From Candidatus Thalassarchaeum sp. (lineage in GTDB: Archaea > Thermoplasmatota > Poseidoniia > Poseidoniales > Thalassarchaeaceae), in assembly GCA_022449345.1 (NCBI GenBank), contig JAKURL010000012.1, positions 1 through 50,093 of the forward strand: DNA of 50,093 nucleotides, in the 5' to 3' direction. Under the pieces are notes generated by a model. The model ran no database searches. It was not told the DNA's origin and was given only the letters and a program-made list of their open reading frames with translations. The position numbers and the translations under genes were made by a program. Positions 26,274 through 34,666 of this stretch are shown piece by piece. How positions within the stretch are numbered: the first letter of the stretch is position 1; the number at the start of each line of letters is the position of its first letter.

Positions 26274-26576
26274 ATGGACCAACAGCAACTTCAGAGCATT
26301 GTTCAGGAATTACAACTAGTCCGAGGACAAATTCAGTCCTTGACCAGTCAATTCAATGAAATTTCGTTGACTATTGAGGCATTGAAAGAACAATCACCTG
26401 ATAGAGCGGTATACAGAGCGCTTGGAGGAGTCTTGTTAGAAGTTGATGATAGAGAAGCTCTCGCTGAGGATTTGGAATCATCCAAAGATACGATAGAAAC
26501 TCATATTCAAACTCTGAACGAAAAAGAATCGGAATTACGTTCACAGTATACAGATGCAGTAGATTCGCTCGAATGA
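26274..26576 (+). CDS. pfdB: Prefoldin beta subunit
   Basis: Subunit of the hexameric jellyfish-shaped chaperone that passes unfolded proteins to the thermosome. The start is the ATG at 26274 (MDQQQLQSIVQELQLVRGQ), giving 100 residues. The frame is open from a TTG at 26247 inside pcc1. Two heptad-repeat coiled coils flank the hairpin ALGGVLLEVDDREALAEDL, whose AVYRALGGVLLEV core is the prefoldin-beta signature. It is the last member of the conserved superoperon. A DHH-family gene follows 13 bases later. Confidence 0.93.
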   Translation: MDQQQLQSIVQELQLVRGQIQSLTSQFNEISLTIEALKEQSPDRAVYRALGGVLLEVDDREALAEDLESSKDTIETHIQTLNEKESELRSQYTDAVDSLE

Positions 26577-26589
26577 GTGGTGAAGGTAG

Positions 26590-27567
26590 ATGTCAATCGA
26601 TATGACACCTTTGAGTGATTGGATAAACACTAACTCAGAGAATGGTCCAATCGCTGTAATCACCCATCGCAATGGCGATATGGATACAATAGGGTCTGGG
26701 ATTGTACTATCTTCTGCGATTGGAGAAAATGCTAGGGCGTGCGGAATTCACGTCGGTACGCTCGCAAGAAAAATACTCAATGGAATGGATGTTGCCTACA
26801 AACAGATAGACGCATCTAGGCCGGCTTTACCCCGCTCTCTTGGTGGAGTTATTGTTGTAGATTGCGCTTCTCCAAGCCAAGTTGGATTCAAACTACCAAA
26901 TGTTCCAATCTGTGTTGTCGATCATCATTCAGCGGCATCGGATAGTTGGCCGGAGGAAGCATTGGAATTGAGGGGCGATTATTCTTCAACCGCGGAGATG
27001 GTATGGGATTGGACACAAGGTCAGGGAATTGAATTAGATTCTAACGACGCAACCTTGCTCCTAGCAGCGATTATATCTGATACTGGTAGATTCAAACATT
27101 CGAGGCCAGGTTGCCATAGGCGCGTTGAGGAGATTAGTGAAGCCTCTGGCGTGGATTCAGTTGATGTGATTGAAATGATAGAATCTGAGGACTTAAACCG
27201 CTCCCAGAAAATTTCAATTCACAAGGCCGTCTCTCGTTCAAAGATTCATGCAGTTGGAAATTTTTTGGTTTCGATCACCCGGGCAGGAACAAACGAGGGA
27301 ATGGTTGCCCGTGCGTTGTTGGCCTCTGGTGCCGATGCTGGTTTTGCTCACAAGAGAACTACGGGTGGAATTAGAGTTACAGGACGAGCCAGTAGAACTG
27401 CAACAAATCTAGGAATTCATTTGGGTCAATTGATGGAATCGCTAGCCCTCCGATTGGGCGGAGATGGTGGAGGTCATCCGGGTGCTGCCGGATGGTCTGG
27501 GAACTGCGACGAGGTAGAATTAGAGTCGGTATTATTGGCTACCCTGTCTGCGGAGTTGATAGAATGA
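26590..27567 (+). CDS. DHH-DHHA1 family phosphoesterase
   Basis: 325 residues of the RecJ/NrnA-like superfamily of Mn-dependent phosphoesterases. Metal-binding motifs are intact: THRNGDMDTIG (H26, D30, D32), VVDCASP, the DHH triad in VVDHHSA, and a DTGRF motif in ISDTGRFKHS. The DHHA1 substrate-binding domain ends with GGDGGGHPGAAGW, the GGGH motif. Likely substrates are nanoRNAs, short DNA oligonucleotides or cyclic dinucleotides, not resolved by sequence. It overlaps the next gene start in an ATGA arrangement at 27564-27567. Confidence 0.85.
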   Translation: MSIDMTPLSDWINTNSENGPIAVITHRNGDMDTIGSGIVLSSAIGENARACGIHVGTLARKILNGMDVAYKQIDASRPALPRSLGGVIVVDCASPSQVGFKLPNVPICVVDHHSAASDSWPEEALELRGDYSSTAEMVWDWTQGQGIELDSNDATLLLAAIISDTGRFKHSRPGCHRRVEEISEASGVDSVDVIEMIESEDLNRSQKISIHKAVSRSKIHAVGNFLVSITRAGTNEGMVARALLASGADAGFAHKRTTGGIRVTGRASRTATNLGIHLGQLMESLALRLGGDGGGHPGAAGWSGNCDEVELESVLLATLSAELIE

Positions 27568-28514
27568 CTGATACTCATCAACTTCTATCGAATCTGAATT
27601 CCGGAATCATCACTATATCCGATGTACCTGACGAAATGGTTTTGCAATTATCTTCATGTATTTTACTCGAGGAATTAGAAGGGCCGGATGAAATACTCAC
27701 TAGGTTGAGTCCATTACAAAGGGATGTTTTGAGTCTTCAAAGTTTGTTAATTGAGGGTGATATCGCAAATGCTGCGGTGATTAGTGAGGAGTTACTCAAT
27801 CGTTCACGTTCCAAAGAAGAACGAGACTTGGAATGCGAAGTTCGAATTAGAATGGAAAGAGCATTGCTAGCAGTTGATGGACCGGATAGATCGGGACAAG
27901 AGTTGCGATGGTGTTCGGAACGACTGAAAGCAATTGCACCGACTACAGCGTTGCACGGTATCTCAATGTTAAATCAAGCCTCTTGGCATACCAACAATGG
28001 AGAGGTAATGATGGCTATGGCTATTCATGCAGAAATCACCAAGGATAGTGGTTTTCCATCAGAAATTAGGGGATTATCACGATTAGAAGTTGGCAGAATT
28101 CTAACTGCAATGGATGATTTGGATCCTGCAATGCGTCATATGTGGAGTGCCCGTACCATATTCCTTGATGCCGAAATGGAGGCGGAGGCTGTTGTTGCAT
28201 CATTGGAGTGGCTCGACATTGCCTTGGAAGAAGTTGTTGAGGATGCTCCAAGAATGTTGGAGAGGATTGAGAACGCACAACCTCGTTCTGTGCCAGGAAC
28301 CTCTTGGATTCCTGCCAATTCAGCCGATGTCAGAGAAGTAATTGGAGACATTTTACCAATTTTAATAAGCAATGTAGGAGGGGTTGAAAGAACCGATCTT
28401 GGACTAATTCTCGATGCTTCTAATATCCTTGGTGTGCAAGAATGGCAACAAAAGATAGCCGAGAAATCTGAGCAAATTCAGGATGCGAGACTTTTGGAAG
28501 TACTCCAATCGTGA
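27564..28514 (+). CDS. Helical-repeat (TPR-like) protein of unknown function
   Basis: 316 residues from the ATG at 27564, which overlaps the DHH gene stop. Longer frames upstream lie within that gene. The protein is acidic, without membrane segments or Cys clusters, and built of amphipathic helix pairs (ISMLNQASWHTNNGEVMMAM, RHMWSARTIFLDAEMEAEAVVASLEWLD) that look like degenerate TPRs. I do not recognise a family. The tight coupling to the DHH phosphoesterase suggests a partner or adaptor. The 3' end overlaps the convergent nudix gene by 37 bases. Confidence 0.68.
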   Translation: MTDTHQLLSNLNSGIITISDVPDEMVLQLSSCILLEELEGPDEILTRLSPLQRDVLSLQSLLIEGDIANAAVISEELLNRSRSKEERDLECEVRIRMERALLAVDGPDRSGQELRWCSERLKAIAPTTALHGISMLNQASWHTNNGEVMMAMAIHAEITKDSGFPSEIRGLSRLEVGRILTAMDDLDPAMRHMWSARTIFLDAEMEAEAVVASLEWLDIALEEVVEDAPRMLERIENAQPRSVPGTSWIPANSADVREVIGDILPILISNVGGVERTDLGLILDASNILGVQEWQQKIAEKSEQIQDARLLEVLQS

Positions 28515-28882
28515 TCTAACAACTTCTGGATTTCCTCTTCACCCCAGTATAATTCTGCAGGAATTTCGACACACCAACCAACCTCACTGATGTTTTCATC
28601 TTCTGACTCCCAGCCGTGTGGTTGTGGTTCTTCATCGATTTTAACTCTAACAACGGTTCCTTTTGAGAACAGATTTCTATCATAATTTGTAGCTACGCCA
28701 AGAATGCCGGTTTCCTCGAATAATTCTCTCAAGGCTGTAATATCAACAGTCTCGTCTTCGGACATACTCCCGCCCGGTAACTCCCAACCTCGGTCGATAT
28801 GCCTGACCATTAACCAACAAGGAGTTTCTAATTCTTCTGTTGGCACTGCCCAGATTACTACCCAAGGATTTCCATCACTCAC
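28478..28882 (-). CDS. Nudix hydrolase
   Basis: 134 residues from a GTG at 28880-28882. A complete nudix box G-x5-E-x7-RE-x2-EE-x-G spans residues 38-60 (GGSMSEDETVD...RELFEETGI), with the usual preceding ELPGG. It hydrolyses a nucleoside diphosphate linked to some moiety, and the substrate cannot be told. A Trp-rich, acidic C-terminus (GWESEDENISEVGWCVEIP) may shape the pocket. The start overlaps the end of the upstream TPR gene by eight bases, so they are cotranscribed. Confidence 0.85.
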   Translation of the reverse strand: MSDGNPWVVIWAVPTEELETPCWLMVRHIDRGWELPGGSMSEDETVDITALRELFEETGILGVATNYDRNLFSKGTVVRVKIDEEPQPHGWESEDENISEVGWCVEIPAELYWGEEEIQKLLDHDWSTSKSLAS

Positions 28883-29855
28883 TAGACATCACCTCTCGAA
28901 TTTGTTCCGCTAGTAATTTAGCATCTGAATCTCCCTCTGCTGCAAGTCGTCTGGCAATGAAGAAAGCTTCTGATAGCCTCTGCTCTGAGAATAGTTGCCT
29001 TGCGTTTTCTAATTCATAATTTTCGCGCTCTGTCGGTGTCTCGGACTGTTCAACAGTTGCTTCAGATGCTGGAGTTGCCAGCACCTGCATACGGCTGAGG
29101 AACTCAACTCGATCGGCAATATCCGGTGCTTTCCATGCCATCTTCCCCTTGCCGTCGATTTGAGACTCCATCCGTTGTTTGAAATCCTCTCTTGAAGTCA
29201 TACTTGAGGAGTGTGTTTGTGCTTGATCGTAACAGAACCAAGCTTGATCATATTCTCCTCTCCTCTCGTGCAGTTTCCCCATTTTATCCCATGCTTCGTG
29301 GTTTGATGGTCTTTGAGCAAGCAATTTCCTAGTGAGCTCAAGATATTCGTCTTCATAGCCATGTTCGAGTAACCTTTCCATTCTCCTTGAAAAGAGAATA
29401 TTCGCCCTTTGGTCTGTGAAATCCAAAGTTCTAATTCTATTACAAAAAGATTCTATTCCTCCCTCTTTTGATGTCATTTCCCACCATGAGTCTGGATCGA
29501 TAGGATCTACCATCAATGCACCTTCTAGGAGATTGTTAGCAGATTGAAGCAAGTCGACGCCATCTAATTGAGATAGTAATTCAGGATCTCTTCCTAGAAT
29601 TAGGAATAACTCATCTAGCACAGCGCGTATACCTGCACTATCTTCTAATGCTAGTTTGATTTCAAGCATCGTGCGCCAATTATCAGGGTGAGTGAAGTCG
29701 TGTAGGACTGCTTGTCTAGCACTTTGTTCTGCCCAAGGTAAATTGTTCTTATCGCTTTCCGCCAATTTGAGAAATTTATTGGCTTGACTCCTGTGGCGAT
29801 TGCCTAGACTTCTCCGTGGGTGTTGCAGGCGAGCACCGATGTCGGTAGCGGCCAT
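28875..29855 (-). CDS. Tetratricopeptide-repeat protein
   Basis: 326 residues, soluble. Helix-turn-helix repeats are clearest near residues 180-230: LLAQRPSNHEAWDKMGKLHERRGEYDQAWFCYDQA contains the canonical TPR spacing of W/L, G, Y, A. A short repeat-like C-terminal segment (NARQLFSEQRLSEAFFIARRL) closes the protein. TPRs mediate protein contacts, and the partner is unknown. It lies between ubiD (nine bases upstream) and the nudix gene (eight-base overlap), forming a three-gene minus-strand operon. Confidence 0.75.
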   Translation of the reverse strand: MAATDIGARLQHPRRSLGNRHRSQANKFLKLAESDKNNLPWAEQSARQAVLHDFTHPDNWRTMLEIKLALEDSAGIRAVLDELFLILGRDPELLSQLDGVDLLQSANNLLEGALMVDPIDPDSWWEMTSKEGGIESFCNRIRTLDFTDQRANILFSRRMERLLEHGYEDEYLELTRKLLAQRPSNHEAWDKMGKLHERRGEYDQAWFCYDQAQTHSSSMTSREDFKQRMESQIDGKGKMAWKAPDIADRVEFLSRMQVLATPASEATVEQSETPTERENYELENARQLFSEQRLSEAFFIARRLAAEGDSDAKLLAEQIREVMSSE

Positions 29856-29864
29856 ATTTTCACC

Positions 29865-31136
29865 TCATAGTACACTTTCATATGGTGAGCGGTCAATTCC
29901 TGGTGGTAGTGTTGCATCGATACCAATTTTGCTAGTCAGTCCATCCTCTCCTCTAGATGGGTCTAGACTCGAGCCCTTTTGTCCTGAAAGAATTACAGTA
30001 TCTTTGTCCGGTTGCCATCTTGTCATTAGTGCCCATTCGACTCTAGTCGGGTTTGAACAATCGATGTCTGCATCCACAATTGTTACTTGTTTCATCGAAC
30101 GATGTCCGTCTAGTGCAGCGTGAATTGCCTTGATTCCATCTCCGTCATTTTGAGGTTCTATGGCTACAACTGCTGAGAGCCAGCCACTACCTCCGTCGGT
30201 CATGTAAACATCCGTGCATTGCACTACTTCGTTTACGGCTGCCTTGATTGTTGGTGTTCTCGGAAGACCCATTAAAGTTCGATGTTCAATTTCGGCAGGG
30301 ATTAGTGCGTGAAAAATCGCTGCATCCCTGTGGTGCACAGCGTCGTATTCGATAACGGGCTCTTGACGGACATCGTCAACTGTGCCTGTAATGTCTACGT
30401 AGGGGCCTTCGTCATCGTCCGCCAATGTTATTCTGGCTTCCATTGCAAATTCAGAGTCGGCAGGAACTTGGATTCCATTTGATAGAGTGACTAATTCTAG
30501 TGGTTTACCATGCAATCTTTGGTGTAGCGCCGCAGCCACATTCAACTCGTCCAAATTGTGAGTGAAGGACATCGCTGCGGCAAGTAAAACAGTGGCATCT
30601 GGTCCATTGACAACTCCGATGTCAATTTCGTCGCCATTGGCCCTAGCTTTGTCCGTCATTGTTCGGAGATGACGAGGTACAAATCTCGATACACAATGGT
30701 CCTTATCTCTTAGGAATTGACGATGGAATGACATGTTTCTAATGCCATCATATTGGGCTATAATTACTGAGGCGGATTGGTATCTTCCTCTATCTTCTTT
30801 GTAATGCCAAGGGATGGGTAATTTGGTTAGGTCAACAACGTTTTGAGTGTTTTCAAAAACGGGTGCGTTTTCAGCCTCTACAATTTTAGGCTCAACAGGA
30901 TTTTTCATTGCCCATTCAAGAATATCAATCAACTCTCCGGGATTAACATCAAAAACATCACAAAGTCTGTCTCTAGCAAGGACATTTAGCGCTGATCTCA
31001 AACCGTCGGTTTCTTTGATTTTATTGAATACAACAGCCTTATGGTCTATTGAATTTGAATAATTTAACATATCGTGATTAACACTGATTGCTTCATCAAC
31101 TTCTGTTGCCCCAGCTAACAGATCCCTAAAGGCCAT
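29865..31136 (-). CDS. UbiD-family (de)carboxylase, candidate anhydromevalonate phosphate decarboxylase
   Basis: Member of the prenylated-FMN-dependent UbiD family. The start is the ATG at 31134-31136 (MAFRDLLAGATEVDEA), giving 423 residues. A TTG at 31164-31166 would add ten. Family features include the early DLTKLPIPWHY, SFHRQFLRDKDHC, the PADSEFAMEARI cofactor-region segment, and GLPRTPTIKAAVNEV. Archaeal homologues include trans-anhydromevalonate 5-phosphate decarboxylase of the modified mevalonate pathway. IPK and IDI-GGPPS lie a few kb away, which supports that role but does not prove it. UbiX, needed for the cofactor, is not in the window. Confidence 0.85.
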   Translation of the reverse strand: MAFRDLLAGATEVDEAISVNHDMLNYSNSIDHKAVVFNKIKETDGLRSALNVLARDRLCDVFDVNPGELIDILEWAMKNPVEPKIVEAENAPVFENTQNVVDLTKLPIPWHYKEDRGRYQSASVIIAQYDGIRNMSFHRQFLRDKDHCVSRFVPRHLRTMTDKARANGDEIDIGVVNGPDATVLLAAAMSFTHNLDELNVAAALHQRLHGKPLELVTLSNGIQVPADSEFAMEARITLADDDEGPYVDITGTVDDVRQEPVIEYDAVHHRDAAIFHALIPAEIEHRTLMGLPRTPTIKAAVNEVVQCTDVYMTDGGSGWLSAVVAIEPQNDGDGIKAIHAALDGHRSMKQVTIVDADIDCSNPTRVEWALMTRWQPDKDTVILSGQKGSSLDPSRGEDGLTSKIGIDATLPPGIDRSPYESVL

Positions 31137-31193
31137 GTGAACGACCCGACGCGTCTTCTGCTTCAATGTTGGCGAGGTTGGGGCACTACCCCC

Positions 31194-31228
31194 CTCACCT
31201 TTGGTGAGTCCGTCACGCTCTTATATGG
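31194..31228 (+). promoter_or_regulatory. Palindrome and TATA box ahead of ribosomal protein uS12
   Basis: CTCACC and GGTGAG form a perfect repeat around TTT (31194-31208). TTATATGG at 31221-31228 is a clear TATA box. The start site would be near 31250, leaving about 18 bases of leader that hold GAGGTG (31255-31260), the ribosome-binding site of the TTG start at 31268. The CACC-N3-GGTG core is shared with the rrp4 palindrome. Confidence 0.5.
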
Positions 31229-31267
31229 AAGGTAGGTCGGCGGGGCGTTCCTTCGAGGTGGCTATAC

Positions 31268-31708
31268 TTGGGTCGTGGATTATTCTCTGGACCAAAGATG
31301 AAGAAGGATCGTAAGAAGTTTCGCTGGAACGAAAGGAAATTCAAGAATCGTGAGACTAAAAGGCGTCAAGGAGGCGTCCTCAAACACGACCCACTACGTG
31401 GCTCAACCCAAGCGAAAGGAATCGTCATTGAGAAAGTCGGCATCGAAGCAAAGCAACCTAACTCAGGAATTCGTAAAGCGGTTAAGATCTCGCTAATTCG
31501 AACTGGGAACAAACTCACTGCTTTCGCACCAGGTGATGGTGCAATTTCCTTTATCGATGAACACGATGAAGTCTTGGTAGAAGGCATCGGTGGTCGTATG
31601 GGCCGTTCGTATGGAGACCTTCCTGGAGTTCGATTCAAAGTTATCAAGGTCAATGGAGTATCTCTCGATGAAATGGTTCGTGGCCGCAAGGAGAAGCCGG
31701 TTAGGTGA
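31268..31708 (+). CDS. rps12: 30S ribosomal protein S12 (uS12)
   Basis: Decoding-centre protein of the small subunit. 146 residues. Translation starts at TTG (31268): the family N-terminus [19 protein letters not shown] begins at once, no ATG is available before conserved sequence, and GAGGTG lies eight bases upstream. The conserved [14 protein letters not shown] loop, including the Pro that reaches the decoding centre, and [15 protein letters not shown] are intact. The uS7 ATG follows four bases after the stop. Confidence 0.96.
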   Translation: MGRGLFSGPKMKKDRKKFRWNERKFKNRETKRRQGGVLKHDPLRGSTQAKGIVIEKVGIEAKQPNSGIRKAVKISLIRTGNKLTAFAPGDGAISFIDEHDEVLVEGIGGRMGRSYGDLPGVRFKVIKVNGVSLDEMVRGRKEKPVR

Positions 31709-31712
31709 AATC

Positions 31713-32324
31713 ATGTCAGACACAGAAGAAGAGGTACAACAGGCTTCACCAATTGCCGGAATTGGTACTATGGTATTCGGTAAGTGGGACGCGCAAGAAG
31801 TGGTTTGTGGCGACCCGGGGCTTGCTCCTTACATCAATCTCACAACAATTGGAACTCCACACAGCGGAGGTCGACACGCCAATGCTTGGTTTGGTAAGTC
31901 TAAATTATCAGTTATAGAGAGATTCATCAACAATCTCATGAGGACTGGAAAGTTCAGCGGTAAAAAGCAACACTGTGCTAAAGCATTCGAAGCAGCCTTA
32001 GACGACATTGCTCAGAGAACTGGTGAGAACCCGCTGCAGCATCTCATCAATGCAATTGTTAACTCGGCACCTTGCGAGGAAACCACTCGTATCAAATTCG
32101 GTGCGGTTAGTCAGCCTAAGGCAGTGGACTCATCTCCTAGCCGCCGACTGGACGTAGCACTACGTAATCTAGCAAATGGTTGTGCCTCAGCAACTGCAAA
32201 GAGTACCCGCACTCTAACTCAAGGAATCATTTCTGAACTCAATAAAGCCGCTGCTGGCGACGTAGCATCATTCGCTGTTGGAAAGAAAGACGAGATGGAG
32301 CGAATTGCTGCCTCTGCACGTTGA
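31713..32324 (+). CDS. rps7: 30S ribosomal protein S7 (uS7)
   Basis: Head protein of the small subunit that nucleates 16S rRNA 3'-domain assembly. The start is the ATG at 31713 (MSDTEEEVQQASPIAGIGTMVFGKW), giving 203 residues. An open frame reaching back to 31590 lies inside uS12. SKLSVIERFINNLMRTGKFSGKK and the RRLDVALRNLANGCASAT segment are typical of archaeal uS7. It forms an operon with uS12, followed by EF-2 after a 103-bp control region. Confidence 0.96.
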   Translation: MSDTEEEVQQASPIAGIGTMVFGKWDAQEVVCGDPGLAPYINLTTIGTPHSGGRHANAWFGKSKLSVIERFINNLMRTGKFSGKKQHCAKAFEAALDDIAQRTGENPLQHLINAIVNSAPCEETTRIKFGAVSQPKAVDSSPSRRLDVALRNLANGCASATAKSTRTLTQGIISELNKAAAGDVASFAVGKKDEMERIAASAR

Positions 32325-32355
32325 TTGTTGAAACAGTCTTTGTCTTCATTGAGAC

Positions 32356-32423
32356 TTGTATCACGTAGTGATACAATCGTCTTTATGAACCGATGTCAGG
32401 TCGCCGGCCCAACCAGAGGTTGG
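32356..32423 (+). promoter_or_regulatory. EF-2 control region: 9-bp-arm palindrome, TATA box and leader hairpin
   Basis: TTGTATCAC (32356-32364) and GTGATACAA (32368-32376) are perfect arms around GTA. TTTATGAA (32382-32389), five bases later, is a TATA-like box and predicts a start near 32411. CCAACC (32409-32414) and GGTTGG (32418-32423) then form a perfect 6-bp hairpin ending four bases before the ATG. The AGAGGT that could serve as ribosome-binding site sits in its loop and 3' arm. A DNA operator plus translational masking is suggested. Confidence 0.55.
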
Positions 32424-32427
32424 TAGA

Positions 32428-34635
32428 ATGGGCCGTAAGGAAGACAACATCGCAAGGGCGACAGAAGTCATGCATCAGCGAGATAAGATAAGGAATCTAG
32501 CAATTGCAGCTCACATCGACCATGGTAAGACTACACTTTCTGACAACTTGATTGCTGGCGCAGGTATGATGTCCGAAGACCTCGCAGGAAAATCCCGCGT
32601 ATTGGATTTCGATGAACAAGAGAGCGCTAGAGGAATTACAATCAATGCTGCTAGCGCCTCTATGGTTCATGAAGTCGGAGAAGATGATTACCTAATCAAT
32701 CTCATTGATACTCCCGGACACGTTGATTTCGGAGGAGACGTAACCCGTGCAATGCGTGCAGTCGATGGTTGTATTATCCTTGCATGTGCAGTTGAAGGAA
32801 CAATGCCTCAAACCGAGACTGTTGTCCGTCAAGCATTGAAGGAAAAGGTTAGACCTGTTTTGTTCATCAATAAGGTTGACCGTCTAATCAACGAATTACA
32901 AATCGATGGTCCAGAAATGATGCAAAGGTTCGAGAAGATCATTCTCAAGGTTAACAAATTGATTGACGCCTTTGCACCCGAAGATGTCCGTAAGGAGTGG
33001 AAGGTATCTGTGCAAAATGGAACAGTAGCCTTCGGCTCTGCTTACTATAATTGGGGAATGTCCTTACCGTTTATGCACAAAAAGGGCCTTAATTTCACTG
33101 ATATCTACGAATATTGTGCTGCTGATGATCAAAAAGCCCTCGCTAAGAGAGCACCAGTTCACGAAGTCCTCCTAGACATGGCGGTTGAAACCCTACCTTC
33201 CCCAATAGTCTCACAGAAATACAGAATTCCAAACATTTGGCAGGGTGATCTTGACACTTCTGAAGGTAAGGCCATGATGGAATGCGATGCTGATGGCCCC
33301 CTTTCACTTATGATTACCAAAATTTGGATGGATCCTCACGCCGGAGAAGTCGCGGTAGGAAGAGTATATTCCGGTTCAATCAAACACGGTGAGTCACTCT
33401 GGGCCATCGGCGCAGCAAAGGCTGAGCGTGTACAACAGGTTGCGATGATGGTCGGTGGAGATCGAATCCAAGTTCCTGAAGTCAGTGCAGGAAACATTGC
33501 TGCAGTCACGGGAATTAGAAGTGCTGCGGCCGGTGTTACAATCTCTCGTGATAAGGACGCAGAACCCTTCGAAGCAATTCGACACTATTCAGAGCCGGTA
33601 GTAACTGTAGCTGTTGAACCAAAGGCGATGAAAGATTTGCCTAAGTTCATCGACGCTCTTCGTGGACTTGCTAAGGCGGATGCATCACTACAAGTATCTA
33701 CAAATCAAGAAACCGGAGAGGCTCTTCTAGCGGGAATGGGTGAACTTCATCTCGAGATTACAGTTTATCGACTAGAAGAAGAACAAGGCATCAAGGTCAA
33801 TGTAAGTGAGCCAATTGTTGTCTATCGAGAGTCAATTGAGTCGAATAACCATGGTCGTGCATTTGAGGGTAAATCACCTAACCGCCACAATCGATTCTAC
33901 ATCGAGGCCGAACCTCTGTCTGTAGATGTTGTCCAAGCACTACGTGAAGGTGTATTTGGTGATGGTAATGTCAGGAATAAGGATGCAAAGCAAATCGGAG
34001 ATAGATTTGCTGAATATGGTATGAACAAAGATTTGATGAGGAAAATCTATGCTATCCACGGAACAAATGTCTTGGTTAATGACACAAAGGGAATTCAAAA
34101 CCTCCACGAAACACGTGAACTGATTATTGAAGGATTCAACGAGGTATGTAAGAAGGGTCCATTAGCTGATGAGCCAATGATGGGTGTAATGATGCGCCTA
34201 GTCGATGCAAAGCTGCACGAGGATGCAATTCACCGCGGCCCAGCTCAAACAATCCCTGCGGTCAGAAATGCCTGCAAAGGTGCACTTATTCGCGCAAGAA
34301 CAGTAATTCTTGAACCAATGCAAAATATTCGTATTGACGCACCGAACGATGTAATCGGTGGCGTAACTCGTGAGGTTACTAATCGTCGAGGAGTCATCGA
34401 AGATATGCCTGTTGACGGTAGTACTGCCTCAGTAATAGGTAAGATGCCAGTTGCTGAGACATTCGGATTCTCCAATGATATCCGTGCTGCAAGTCAGGGT
34501 AGAGCGATTTGGAATACCGAAAACGCAGGGTTTGAGATATTACCAATGTCTCTTTTTGAGAAGACTGTTGGCGAAATCCGAGATAGGAAAGGTCTGAAGC
34601 CGGAAGTTCCAGACGAAGCGAATTACACAGATTGA
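32428..34635 (+). CDS. fusA: Translation elongation factor 2
   Basis: GTPase that drives ribosomal translocation. 735 residues, normal archaeal EF-2 length. G1 AHIDHGKTT (28-36), G2 RGITIN, G3 DTPGHVDF and G4 NKVD are intact. The diphthamide-acceptor His is residue 602 in DAIHRGPAQTIPAVR, so the dph6 product in this window has its target. The C-terminal domain ends with a short acidic tail. The start ATG at 32428 lies in a leader with a hairpin. The gene is convergent with the IDI-GGPPS fusion. Confidence 0.97.
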   Translation: MGRKEDNIARATEVMHQRDKIRNLAIAAHIDHGKTTLSDNLIAGAGMMSEDLAGKSRVLDFDEQESARGITINAASASMVHEVGEDDYLINLIDTPGHVDFGGDVTRAMRAVDGCIILACAVEGTMPQTETVVRQALKEKVRPVLFINKVDRLINELQIDGPEMMQRFEKIILKVNKLIDAFAPEDVRKEWKVSVQNGTVAFGSAYYNWGMSLPFMHKKGLNFTDIYEYCAADDQKALAKRAPVHEVLLDMAVETLPSPIVSQKYRIPNIWQGDLDTSEGKAMMECDADGPLSLMITKIWMDPHAGEVAVGRVYSGSIKHGESLWAIGAAKAERVQQVAMMVGGDRIQVPEVSAGNIAAVTGIRSAAAGVTISRDKDAEPFEAIRHYSEPVVTVAVEPKAMKDLPKFIDALRGLAKADASLQVSTNQETGEALLAGMGELHLEITVYRLEEEQGIKVNVSEPIVVYRESIESNNHGRAFEGKSPNRHNRFYIEAEPLSVDVVQALREGVFGDGNVRNKDAKQIGDRFAEYGMNKDLMRKIYAIHGTNVLVNDTKGIQNLHETRELIIEGFNEVCKKGPLADEPMMGVMMRLVDAKLHEDAIHRGPAQTIPAVRNACKGALIRARTVILEPMQNIRIDAPNDVIGGVTREVTNRRGVIEDMPVDGSTASVIGKMPVAETFGFSNDIRAASQGRAIWNTENAGFEILPMSLFEKTVGEIRDRKGLKPEVPDEANYTD

Positions 34636-34652
34636 GTTCAATAGAACTAGCA

Positions 34653-34666
34653 GCATCAATTGATGC
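34653..34666. other. 14-bp perfect palindrome at the EF-2/IDI-GGPPS convergent junction
   Basis: GCATCAAT followed by TGATGC reads the same on both strands (GCATCAATTGATGC). It covers the stop codon of the minus-strand gene and lies 17 bases past the EF-2 stop. It may form a hairpin in both 3' ends. No T tract follows on either strand. Confidence 0.3.

Noticed and set aside
31590-31712. N-terminal extension of uS7 by 41 residues
   Set aside because: This part lies within uS12 in another frame. Conserved uS7 sequence and a good ATG start at 31713.
32356-32376. Reading the EF-2 upstream dyad as a terminator of the uS12-uS7 operon
   Set aside because: No T tract follows, archaeal termination does not usually need hairpins, and its position just upstream of a TATA-like box fits an operator better. 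Not fully excluded.
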